A DNA stretch of 64,000 nucleotides, taken from Stackebrandtia nassauensis DSM 44728 (GTDB lineage: Bacteria > Actinomycetota > Actinomycetes > Mycobacteriales > Micromonosporaceae). The translations under genes and the position numbers were made by a program. How positions within the stretch are numbered: the first letter of the stretch is position 1; every line of letters begins with the position of its first letter. Positions 47,523 through 55,594 of this stretch are shown in pieces. Below the pieces are notes generated by a model that worked only from the letters and a program-made list of their open reading frames with translations, did no database searches and was not told where the DNA came from. The stretch lies in the NCBI RefSeq assembly GCF_000024545.1, contig NC_013947.1, forward strand, positions 2,542,001-2,606,000, read 5' to 3'.

Positions 47523-47536
47523 CAACACTGGGGTTG
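47523..47536 (+). promoter_or_regulatory. SufR-type operator CAAC-N6-GTTG
   Basis: CAACACTGGGGTTG at 47523-47536 matches the CAAC-N6-GTTG inverted repeat I recall for cyanobacterial SufR. It ends on the first base of the sufR GTG start, the position expected for autorepression of the sufR-suf operon. Confidence 0.6.
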
Positions 47537-48270
47537 TGGAATACCAAGCGACCCGGCAGCCCACCGGCTGCGCCACCCCGGACGGGGACACCCGTCAGCG
47601 GGTCGCTCGGCTGCTGCTCGAAAACGGCAACACCACGGCCCGGGACCTGGCCGACGCGCTGGGAATCTCCCAGGTCGCGGTGCGCAAACACCTCGACGCC
47701 ATGACCGCCGAAGGGCTGGTCGACTTCCAGGAGCCCGACGCATCGGCTCCCGGCCGCGGCCGCGGCCGTCCCGCGCGCACCTACCGGCTCACCGCCGCCG
47801 CGCGCGACAGTTTCGGCCACCACTACGATGACCTGGCCACTCAGGCGCTGCGCTGGATCTACCAGCACGGCGGCCCGGCCGCGGTGGCCGCATTCGCCGC
47901 CGAACAGGTCTCCCGGCTGGAGGAACGCTGCCGCACCGCCATCGACGGCACCGAGGACGACCCGTTGGCGCGCGCCGCGGCCCTGGCCGAGGCGCTGTCG
48001 GCGGAGGGCTACGCGGCCACCACCAACGTCATCGCCGGGGGCGGACAGCTGTGCCAGCACCACTGCCCGGTCTCACACGTCGCCGCGGAGTTCCCGCAGC
48101 TGTGCGAGGCCGAGACCGCCGTGATCTCGCGGCTGGTGGGGCACCACGTGCAGCGACTGGCCACCATCGCCAACGGCGACGGGGTCTGCACCACCTACAT
48201 CCCGGGCCCCGCGCGCGGGGCGACGACTTTGCCCATCATCGACAAACCACGACAGGTGAGGACATCATGA
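47536..48270 (+). CDS. sufR: SUF operon repressor SufR
   Basis: 244 residues from the GTG at 47536. N-terminal winged helix ([26 protein letters not shown]). The C-terminal domain holds the Fe-S cysteines in [16 protein letters not shown] and PQLCEAE. SufR binds a cluster and represses the suf operon when Fe-S supply is adequate. The stop overlaps the sufB ATG. Gene order matches the mycobacterial Rv1460-Rv1466 block. Confidence 0.93.
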   Translation: MEYQATRQPTGCATPDGDTRQRVARLLLENGNTTARDLADALGISQVAVRKHLDAMTAEGLVDFQEPDASAPGRGRGRPARTYRLTAAARDSFGHHYDDLATQALRWIYQHGGPAAVAAFAAEQVSRLEERCRTAIDGTEDDPLARAAALAEALSAEGYAATTNVIAGGGQLCQHHCPVSHVAAEFPQLCEAETAVISRLVGHHVQRLATIANGDGVCTTYIPGPARGATTLPIIDKPRQVRTS

Positions 48271-49700
48271 CCGACACCACCAAGGCCGCTCCGCTGAGCC
48301 AGGAGGAGACCCTGGCCACGCTCGAGAAGTACGAGTACGGCTGGGCCGACTCCGACGCGGCCGGGGCCGCCGCGCAGCGCGGACTGTCCGAGGCGGTCGT
48401 GCGGGACATCTCCGCCAAGAAGGACGAGCCACAGTGGATGCTCGACCTGCGCCTGAAGGGTCTGAAGCTGTTCGGCAAGAAGCCCATGCCGGGCTGGGGC
48501 GCCGACCTGAGCGGCATCGACTTCGACAACATCAAGTACTTCGTGCGTTCCACCGAGAAGCAGGCCGCCTCCTGGGAGGACCTGCCCGAGGACATCAAGA
48601 ACACCTACGACAAGCTGGGCATCCCCGAGGCGGAGAAGCAGCGGCTGGTCGCGGGTGTGGCCGCCCAGTACGAGTCCGAAGTGGTCTACCACAAGATCCG
48701 CGACGACCTCGAGGAGAAGGGCGTCCTGTTCCTGGACACCGACACCGCGCTCAAGGAGCACCCGGAGATCTTCCAGGAGTACTTCGGCTCGGTCATCCCG
48801 GTGGGGGACAACAAGTTCGCATCCCTGAACACCGCGGTGTGGAGCGGCGGCTCGTTCATCTACGTCCCCAAGGGCGTGCACGTGGACATCCCGCTGCAGG
48901 CGTACTTCCGCATCAACACCGAGAACATGGGCCAGTTCGAGCGGACCCTGATCATCGTCGACGAGGGCGCCTACGTGCACTACGTCGAGGGCTGCACCGC
49001 CCCGATCTACTCCTCCGACTCGCTGCACTCGGCGGTCGTGGAGATCATCGTCAAGAAGGGCGGCCGGTGCCGCTACACGACCATCCAGAACTGGTCGAAC
49101 AACGTCTACAACCTGGTCACCAAGCGGGCCGTCGCCGAAGAGGGCGCCACCATGGAGTGGGTCGACGGCAACCTCGGCTCCAAGGTCACCATGAAGTACC
49201 CCGCCGTCGTCATGACCGGCGAGCACGCCAAGGGCGAGGTGCTCTCCGTGGCCATGGCCGGTGAGGGCCAGCACCAGGACGCGGGCGCCAAGATGACGCA
49301 CGCCGCGCCGCACACGTCCTCGTCGATCATCTCCAGGTCGATCGCCCGGGGCGGCGGCCGCACCTCCTACCGGGGTCTGGTGCAGGTCAACGAGGGCTCG
49401 CACCACTCGAAGTCCACGGTCAAGTGCGACGCGCTGCTGGTCGACACCATCTCGCGCTCCGACACCTACCCCTACGTCGACGTCCGCGAGGACGACGTCC
49501 AGATGGGACACGAGGCCACGGTCTCGAAGATCTCGGACGACCAGCTGTTCTACCTGATGAGCCGCGGCCTCACCGAGGACGAGGCGATGGCCATGATCGT
49601 GCGCGGCTTCATCGAGCCGATCGCCAAGGAACTGCCGATGGAGTACGCGCTGGAGCTCAACCGGCTGATCGAACTTCAGATGGAAGGCGCGGTCGGCTAA
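48267..49700 (+). CDS. sufB: Fe-S cluster scaffold SufB
   Basis: 477 residues, full length. ATG overlaps the sufR stop and has AGGTGAGGA upstream. Characteristic SufB stretches: [21 protein letters not shown] ([24 protein letters not shown]), VEGCTAPIY and [13 protein letters not shown]. SufB with SufC and SufD assembles new Fe-S clusters. Unlike the mycobacterial copy, no intein interrupts it. Confidence 0.97.
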   Translation: MTDTTKAAPLSQEETLATLEKYEYGWADSDAAGAAAQRGLSEAVVRDISAKKDEPQWMLDLRLKGLKLFGKKPMPGWGADLSGIDFDNIKYFVRSTEKQAASWEDLPEDIKNTYDKLGIPEAEKQRLVAGVAAQYESEVVYHKIRDDLEEKGVLFLDTDTALKEHPEIFQEYFGSVIPVGDNKFASLNTAVWSGGSFIYVPKGVHVDIPLQAYFRINTENMGQFERTLIIVDEGAYVHYVEGCTAPIYSSDSLHSAVVEIIVKKGGRCRYTTIQNWSNNVYNLVTKRAVAEEGATMEWVDGNLGSKVTMKYPAVVMTGEHAKGEVLSVAMAGEGQHQDAGAKMTHAAPHTSSSIISRSIARGGGRTSYRGLVQVNEGSHHSKSTVKCDALLVDTISRSDTYPYVDVREDDVQMGHEATVSKISDDQLFYLMSRGLTEDEAMAMIVRGFIEPIAKELPMEYALELNRLIELQMEGAVG

Positions 49701-49746
49701 CCCTGACCGGACGCTCACACGACAAGTAGGAGAGAAGAGACCACCG

Positions 49747-50931
49747 TTGACCACTGAAGCCATGGCGCGCCCGCATTCCCACGGCGCCACGCCGCCGGAG
49801 ATCGTTCCGCCCAAGACGAAGTCGCAGCTGCTGCGATCCTTCGACGTCGCCGACTTCCCGAAGCTGAACGGCCGCGAGGAGGACTGGCGGTTCACGCCGC
49901 TGCGCCGCCTGCGGGGCCTGCACGACTCCAGTGCCGAGCCCGCCACCGCCGCGCCGAAGCACGAGCTCAGCGCCGCCTGCGAGGGTGTCACCGTCGAGAC
50001 CGTCACCAAGGCGGACAAGCGGATCGGCTCGGTGCTGACCCCGTTCGACCGGGTCAGCGCCCAGGCGTTCACCTCCGCCTCCGAGGCCCTCATGATCGCG
50101 GTCGACCGCAACAAGGTCGTGCACGTGCCGGTGGTCGTCGAGGTCAAGGGCAAGGGCGCCGACGGCGCGTCCTACGGCCACACCTTCATCGACGTGGGGG
50201 AGTCGGCCGAGGTGACCGTGATCCTCGACCACACCGGTTCGGCCACACTGGCCGACAACGTCGAGATCAACGTCGGTGCCAACGCGCACCTGACCGTGGT
50301 CAGCATCGCCGACTGGGACCGCGACTCGGTCCAGTTGCAGCACCAGAAGGCCCGCATCGGCCGTGACGCCTCGCTCAAGCACGTGGCCGTCACACTCGGC
50401 GGTGACCTGGTGCGCCAGTACCTGTCGGCCGAGTTCGCCGGTCCGAACGCCTCGATCGACGCCTACGGTCTGTACTTCGCCGAGGGCGGACAGCATCTGG
50501 AACACCGTCAGCTCGTTGACCATGGTGTGCCCGACTGCCGCAGCAACGTCAACTACAAGGGCGCCCTGCAGGACGCCGACGCCCACACCGTGTGGGTCGG
50601 TGACGTCCTGATCCAGGACGTGGCGACCGGAACCGAGACCTACGAGATCAACCGCAACCTGGTGCTCTCCGACGGGGCCCGCGCCGACTCGGTGCCGAAC
50701 CTGGAGATCGAGACCGGTGAGATCGTCTCGGCCGGACACGCCTCGGCGACCGGCCGCTTCGACGACGAGCAGCTGTTCTACCTGCAGTCACGCGGCATCC
50801 CCGAGGATGAGGCGCGGCGGCTGGTGGTGCGCGGCTTCTTCGACGACCTGCTGCGGCAGGTCCCGGTGGAGTCGCTGCGCGAGCGGCTGCACGACGCCAT
50901 CGAACGCCGGCTGGACAGGGTGGACGCATGA
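49747..50931 (+). CDS. sufD: Fe-S cluster assembly protein SufD
   Basis: 394 residues if started at the TTG at 49747; the ATG at 49762 is a shorter option. GGAGAG lies about 12 bases before the TTG. SufD pattern: SFDVADFPKLNGREEDWRFT (REEDWRFTPLRRLRGLH), QLVDHGVPDCRSNVNYKG, and the C-terminal SRGIPEDEARRLVVRGF. It pairs with SufB and SufC. The 46-base gap after sufB is the longest in the operon. Confidence 0.95.
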   Translation: MTTEAMARPHSHGATPPEIVPPKTKSQLLRSFDVADFPKLNGREEDWRFTPLRRLRGLHDSSAEPATAAPKHELSAACEGVTVETVTKADKRIGSVLTPFDRVSAQAFTSASEALMIAVDRNKVVHVPVVVEVKGKGADGASYGHTFIDVGESAEVTVILDHTGSATLADNVEINVGANAHLTVVSIADWDRDSVQLQHQKARIGRDASLKHVAVTLGGDLVRQYLSAEFAGPNASIDAYGLYFAEGGQHLEHRQLVDHGVPDCRSNVNYKGALQDADAHTVWVGDVLIQDVATGTETYEINRNLVLSDGARADSVPNLEIETGEIVSAGHASATGRFDDEQLFYLQSRGIPEDEARRLVVRGFFDDLLRQVPVESLRERLHDAIERRLDRVDA

Positions 50932-51281
50932 CGGAGGACGGATTCGTGCGCGTGTGTGCGCAAGCCGAGCTGCCGGTCGACGAACCGGTGCGTGCCGAGA
51001 TCGACGGCACGCCCATCGCGCTTGTCAACACGACCGAGGGCGTCTTCGCCATCTACGACGAATGCTCGCACGCGGCGGTCGCGCTGTCCGAGGGCGACGT
51101 CGAGGACTGCACGCTCGAATGTTGGCTGCACGGATCGCGGTTCGACCTGCGCACGGGCAAGCCCACCGGCCTTCCGGCAACGGTTCCGGTGGACACCTAC
51201 CCCGTGGAGATCCGCGACGGCGACGTGTACCTCGGCCTTGCCCCCAAGAAGTTAACTAGATCGGGAGAAATTCTTCAATGA
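50928..51281 (+). CDS. Rieske-type ferredoxin of the SUF operon
   Basis: 117 residues, ATGA overlap with sufD and its own stop overlapping sufC. Rieske ligands C-x-H and C-x2-H are present (DECSHAAVAL and ECWLHGSRFDL), so a 2Fe-2S cluster is expected. Such small non-haem ferredoxins are common in actinobacterial suf operons and may supply electrons for cluster assembly. Confidence 0.93.
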   Translation: MTEDGFVRVCAQAELPVDEPVRAEIDGTPIALVNTTEGVFAIYDECSHAAVALSEGDVEDCTLECWLHGSRFDLRTGKPTGLPATVPVDTYPVEIRDGDVYLGLAPKKLTRSGEILQ

Positions 51282-52057
51282 GCACACTTTCCATTCGCGA
51301 CCTCCACGTGTCGGTGAACACCGGTGAGGGCGAGGTCAAGGAGATCCTCAAGGGCGTCGACCTGACGATCAACTCCGGTGAGACTCACGCCATCATGGGC
51401 CCCAACGGGTCCGGCAAGTCCACTCTGGCCTACTCGATCGCGGGTCACCCGAAGTACGACATCACCGGCGGCTCGGTCACCCTCGACGGTGAGGACGTCC
51501 TGGCGATGTCGGTGGACGAGCGCGCCCGCGCCGGCCTGTTCCTGGCCATGCAGTACCCGGTCGAGGTGCCCGGCGTGTCGGTGTCGAACTTCCTGCGCAC
51601 CGCCAAGACCGCCCTGGACGGCGAGGCGCCGAAGCTGCGCACCTGGATGAAGGACCTCAAGGGCGCCATGAGCGACCTGCAGATGGACGACTCCTTCGCG
51701 CAGCGCAACGTCAACGAGGGCTTCTCCGGCGGTGAGAAGAAGCGCCACGAGATCATGCAGCTGGAGCTGCTGAAGCCCAAGATGGCCATCCTGGACGAGA
51801 CCGACTCCGGCCTCGACATCGACGCGCTGCGCGTCGTGTCCGAGGGCGTCAACCGCGCCAAGGCCGAGACCGGCTCCGGTGTCCTGCTGATCACGCACTA
51901 CACCCGGATCCTGCGCTACATCAAGCCGGACTTCGTGCACGTGTTCGTCGGCGGCCGGATCGTCGAGGAGGGCGGCCCCGAGCTGTCGGAGCGGCTGGAG
52001 TCCGAGGGCTACGAACGCTACGTCGCGGGTGCTGGCGCGGCCACGGTCGGGGAGTGA
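51278..52057 (+). CDS. sufC: SUF ATPase SufC
   Basis: 259 residues. ABC ATPase with Walker A (GPNGSGKST), signature (GFSGGEKKRHEI) and Walker B (PKMAILDETDSGLD), the last being the SufC-specific form. It drives conformational change in SufBCD. ATG overlaps the Rieske stop; sufS follows. Confidence 0.97.
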   Translation: MSTLSIRDLHVSVNTGEGEVKEILKGVDLTINSGETHAIMGPNGSGKSTLAYSIAGHPKYDITGGSVTLDGEDVLAMSVDERARAGLFLAMQYPVEVPGVSVSNFLRTAKTALDGEAPKLRTWMKDLKGAMSDLQMDDSFAQRNVNEGFSGGEKKRHEIMQLELLKPKMAILDETDSGLDIDALRVVSEGVNRAKAETGSGVLLITHYTRILRYIKPDFVHVFVGGRIVEEGGPELSERLESEGYERYVAGAGAATVGE

Positions 52058-52061
52058 CGTC

Positions 52062-53351
52062 ATGAGTGCCGTATCGGCTCGTCCCGAGGGCGTACCGGAC
52101 CTGGACGTCGACAAGATCCGGGCTGACTTCCCGATCCTGTCGCGCCAGGTCAACGGCAAACCCCTGGTGTACCTGGATTCCGGCAACACCTCGCAGAAGC
52201 CGCGCGCGGTCATCGACGCGATGAGCTCCTTCGCCGAGCAGCACAACGCGAACATCGCCCGCGCGGTCCACACCCTGGGCACCGAGTCGACAACGGCCTA
52301 CGAGGGCGCGCGCGCCAAGGTCGCGTCCTTCATCGGCGCGCCCAGCGTCGACGAGGTCGTGTTCGCCAAGAACTCGACCGAGGCGATCAACCTGGTCGCC
52401 TACTCGATGCTGGCCGCCAGCCTGGAACGCGGCGGCGACCCCAGGTTCAAGCTCGGCCCCGGCGACGAGGTCGTGATCTCCGAGATGGAGCATCACTCCA
52501 ACATCGTCCCGTGGCAGCTGTTGTGCGAACGCACCGGCGCGACGCTGAAGTGGTTCGGCATCACCGACGCCGGTCGCCTCGACGAGTCGAACCTGGAAGA
52601 ACTGGTCACCGAGCGCACCAAGATCGTGTCCTACGTGCACATGTCCAACATCCTGGGTACGGTCAACCCGGTCGCGCGGATCTCGCAGCGCGCCCGCGAG
52701 GTCGGCGCCCTGGTGATGCTGGACTGCTCGCAGTCGGTGCCGCACCTGCCGGTGAACGTCGCCGACCTGGGCGTGGACTTCATCGCCTTCACCGGACACA
52801 AGATGTGCGGCCCGACCGGCATCGGTGTCCTGTGGGGCAAGGGCGAACTGCTGTCGGTCATGCCGCCGTTCTTGGGCGGCGGCTCCATGATCGGCACCGT
52901 CACGATGGAGAAGTCGACCTTCGCCGCACCCCCGGCACGCTTCGAAGCCGGTACTCCGCCGATCATCGAGGCCGTGGGACTGGGCGCCGCCGTCGACTAC
53001 CTGTCCAACCTGGACATGCGCGCCGTGCAGTGGCACGAGAAGGAACTGACCGCCTACGCACTGCCCAAACTGGAGACGGTTCCGGGCCTGCGCATCATCG
53101 GCCCGAGGGTCCCGGTGGGACGCGGCGGCTGTATCTCGTTTCACATGGAGGGCATCCACCCGCACGACGTCGGCCAGGTACTGGACTCCGAGGGCGTGCA
53201 GGCCCGGGTCGGCCACCACTGCGCCAAACCGGTGTGCGCCCGCTTCGGAATACCCGCCGCCACCCGGGTGTCGTTCTATGTCTACACGACCCAGGACGAG
53301 ATCGACGCGCTCGTGGCCGGGCTGGAGAAGACACGGAAGGTGTTCGGTTGA
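52062..53351 (+). CDS. sufS: Cysteine desulfurase SufS
   Basis: 429 residues from the ATG at 52062 (GGAG 8 bases upstream). PLP lysine in FTGHKMCGPTG, and the catalytic cysteine loop RVGHHCAKP. It takes sulfur from cysteine as a persulfide and passes it to SufU. Stop overlaps the sufU start (TGATG). Confidence 0.96.
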   Translation: MSAVSARPEGVPDLDVDKIRADFPILSRQVNGKPLVYLDSGNTSQKPRAVIDAMSSFAEQHNANIARAVHTLGTESTTAYEGARAKVASFIGAPSVDEVVFAKNSTEAINLVAYSMLAASLERGGDPRFKLGPGDEVVISEMEHHSNIVPWQLLCERTGATLKWFGITDAGRLDESNLEELVTERTKIVSYVHMSNILGTVNPVARISQRAREVGALVMLDCSQSVPHLPVNVADLGVDFIAFTGHKMCGPTGIGVLWGKGELLSVMPPFLGGGSMIGTVTMEKSTFAAPPARFEAGTPPIIEAVGLGAAVDYLSNLDMRAVQWHEKELTAYALPKLETVPGLRIIGPRVPVGRGGCISFHMEGIHPHDVGQVLDSEGVQARVGHHCAKPVCARFGIPAATRVSFYVYTTQDEIDALVAGLEKTRKVFG

Positions 53352-53821
53352 TGCTGGACGAGCTGTACCAGGAGGTCATCCTGGACCACTACCGCTCCCC
53401 GCACGGCAAGGGACTGCGGGAGCCGTTCGAGGGCGAGACGCACCACGTCAACCCGACGTGCGGCGACGAGATCACGCTGCGGGTACACCTCGACGGCGAC
53501 ACTGTCGCCGACGTGTCCTACGACAGCGTCGGCTGCTCGATCTCGCAGGCCTCGGCCAGCGTCCTGTACGACCTGGTCAACGGCAAGTCCGTGGACCAGG
53601 CGATGTTCGCGCTCGACGAGTTCTCCCGGCTGATGACCGGCAAGGGCGAGACCGAGCCCGACGAGGACGTCCTGGAGGACGCGGTGGCCTTCGCCGGGGT
53701 CTCGAAGTTCCCGGCCCGGGTCAAGTGCGCACTGCTGTCGTGGATGGCGTTCAAGGACGCCGCGATCCGCGCCGGAGCCAAGACCACAGCCGAGGCTACA
53801 TCTGGAGAAGCCAATGACTGA
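53351..53821 (+). CDS. sufU: Sulfur-relay protein SufU
   Basis: 156 residues. Zinc/sulfur-transfer cysteines in NPTCGDEI, VGCSISQAS and VKCALLSW. In Gram-positive-type SUF systems SufU accepts persulfide sulfur from SufS for SufBCD. Coupled at both ends: TGATG with sufS and an 8-base overlap with sufT. Confidence 0.95.
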   Translation: MLDELYQEVILDHYRSPHGKGLREPFEGETHHVNPTCGDEITLRVHLDGDTVADVSYDSVGCSISQASASVLYDLVNGKSVDQAMFALDEFSRLMTGKGETEPDEDVLEDAVAFAGVSKFPARVKCALLSWMAFKDAAIRAGAKTTAEATSGEAND

Positions 53822-54203
53822 AACCGAAACGACCGAGCCCGAGACGACCGAGCCCGCCGTCAAGACCAGCGACAAACCCAAGGCGTCGGTCGAGGACATC
53901 ACCGAGGCGATGAAGGACGTCGTCGACCCGGAACTGGGCATCAACGTCGTCGACCTCGGTCTGCTGTACGGCGTTCACGTCGACGACGACCGGGTCGCCA
54001 CCCTCGACATGACCCTGACCTCGGCGGCCTGTCCGCTGACCGACGTCATCGAGGACCAGACCCGCTCGGCCCTGACCACCGGCCCCGGCGGCGGTCTCGT
54101 CGACGACATCCGCATCAACTGGGTGTGGATCCCGCCATGGGGTCCCGACAAGATCACCGACGAGGGCCGCGACCAACTGCGGGCACTCGGCTTCAACGTC
54201 TGA
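53814..54203 (+). CDS. sufT: SufT (MIP18/DUF59 family)
   Basis: 129 residues. An acidic N-terminal 25 residues (ETETTEPETTEP) precede the DUF59 core: DVVDPELGINVVDLGL and MTLTSAACPLTDVI with the conserved cysteine. DUF59 proteins help mature Fe-S proteins. Last gene of the suf operon; three bases separate it from the converging phosphodiesterase. Confidence 0.93.
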   Translation: MTETETTEPETTEPAVKTSDKPKASVEDITEAMKDVVDPELGINVVDLGLLYGVHVDDDRVATLDMTLTSAACPLTDVIEDQTRSALTTGPGGGLVDDIRINWVWIPPWGPDKITDEGRDQLRALGFNV

Positions 54204-54206
54204 GAC

Positions 54207-55211
54207 TCACAACCGGGGTGCGACCACCTCGATGCTGTTGGTCCACACCATCCCGGTGAAGTCCTCGGGTATGCGACGGAGGGATTCGGCACTGTCGAAT
54301 CCCTCCGAGTGCTCTCCGCTCCCGGCCACCAGCACCACCCGGGTGCCGACGCTGGCCATCCGCTCGCCGAAGCGGTGCGGCCAGCCCCACAGCCACGGCG
54401 CGTAGCTCTCGGGGATGTGCAGCTGGGTGTTGCGGCAGGACGCGGGCACCGTGCCGATCCAGCTGAGCCCCTCGTACCAGCCCAGGCACTCCATCATCAG
54501 CGCCTTCGACATCACCCGCAGCTTCGGCATCTTCTCCCGCAGCGCCGCGATCGGCTTGTCGCCCCCGTACACGGTGATGGCACGCAGTCGCTTGTCGCTG
54601 AGTGTGGACAGTCGTTTCGCGAGCAGTTCGCCCTCGGCGGGGTCGTCGCTCTTGATGTGCAGCAGCAGTTCCTGTGACCCGAACTCGTCGAACACCTCGT
54701 CCAGGGACGGCATCATGCCGACTCCCTTGCCCCGGAACGGGAAGGTCTTGCCGCCGTCGGCGGTGTAGCCGTAGCCGATGTCGAGCTTCCGCAGCTGCGC
54801 CATGGTGAGGTCGCGGGTCTTGCCGCTGGCTTCGGTGCGGCAGTCCAGTTCCCAGTCGTGGAACACCGCGAACTGGTCGTCCTTGGTCATCTGGACGTCC
54901 AGCTCAACCTGGTCGGCCCCGGCGTCGAAGGCCGCCTTCATGCTGCGGATGGTGTTCTCGAGGTAGTCGTGGCGGGGCTCGTTGATGCGTTCGGCGGTGC
55001 AGGTGTCGGAATCCACACCGGACATGTCGAAGGTCTGCGACATGCCGCGGTGCGCCAACAGCTGTGGAGCGTCGCCGCCGGGGAAGGCCAGCAGGGACGT
55101 GTTGTTGACGAAGACGAAACCGGCCAACAGCAGCAGCGCGATGCCGGTGATCTTCAGTTTCCGGAACCGGGGTTTGGTCGTCTTCGAAGCGGGGAGGCTG
55201 TCTTCGGACAT
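54207..55211 (-). CDS. Membrane-anchored glycerophosphodiester phosphodiesterase
   Basis: 334 residues from the ATG at 55211; an in-frame GTG at 55241 would add ten residues. One N-terminal helix (ITGIALLLLAGFVFV) anchors or secretes it. GDPD motifs: LAHRGMSQTF, ENTIRS with ELDVQMTKDD, and FHDWELDC. It would hydrolyse glycerophosphodiesters from lipids or teichoic acids outside the membrane. A hairpin GTGTCACCC/GGGTGGCAC lies at its start. Slightly unusual is the long Cys-containing insert after the HRG motif. Confidence 0.85.
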   Translation of the reverse strand: MSEDSLPASKTTKPRFRKLKITGIALLLLAGFVFVNNTSLLAFPGGDAPQLLAHRGMSQTFDMSGVDSDTCTAERINEPRHDYLENTIRSMKAAFDAGADQVELDVQMTKDDQFAVFHDWELDCRTEASGKTRDLTMAQLRKLDIGYGYTADGGKTFPFRGKGVGMMPSLDEVFDEFGSQELLLHIKSDDPAEGELLAKRLSTLSDKRLRAITVYGGDKPIAALREKMPKLRVMSKALMMECLGWYEGLSWIGTVPASCRNTQLHIPESYAPWLWGWPHRFGERMASVGTRVVLVAGSGEHSEGFDSAESLRRIPEDFTGMVWTNSIEVVAPRL

Positions 55212-55258
55212 TCGAGAAGCGTGCCACCCCAAGGGTGACACGCTTCGGCGGGTCGAAC

Positions 55259-55459
55259 CTAGTAGGTCGTGGTGTCGCTCGGCTGCTCGTAACCTTCGAG
55301 TTCGCTGCTGTCGTCGCTACCGTCGACATCCATCCCGTCGTAGGTGGTGGTGTCGTCCGGGAGCGGCTCGTACCCGCCCGAGTCGCTGCCGTCGACATCC
55401 ATCCCGTCGTAGGTGGTGGTGTCGTCGGCGACGTACGGTTCGGTGAGGTCGTCAGGCAT
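55259..55459 (-). CDS. Small acidic protein with duplicated DDTTTYDGMDVDGSD unit
   Basis: 66 residues, ATG at 55459 with GGGAGA 5 bases upstream, so it is probably translated. The 15-residue unit DDTTTYDGMDVDGSD occurs twice, 23 residues apart (a 38-base DNA repeat at 55320-55357 and 55389-55426), and the protein ends in a third, truncated DTTTY. It is strongly acidic and lacks Lys, Arg and Cys. I do not recognise a family. Repeated T-rich/D-rich units resemble omega-ester (graspetide) precursors, but no dedicated ATP-grasp maturase lies beside it. It starts 46 bases after a GH84 enzyme's opposite strand and precedes the phosphodiesterase. Confidence 0.65.
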   Translation of the reverse strand: MPDDLTEPYVADDTTTYDGMDVDGSDSGGYEPLPDDTTTYDGMDVDGSDDSSELEGYEQPSDTTTY

Positions 55460-55594
55460 GGTGGTCTCCCTGTGAGTTCTAGCTGGTCAGCGGGCTAACC
55501 CTAGCGAATGCCGCCCGCGCGGGCACGTAAACCGAACAAAACCGAACGGGCCCACGCCTGGACATCGTCGCCGGGTTTCGGAAGAGTGCGCGTA

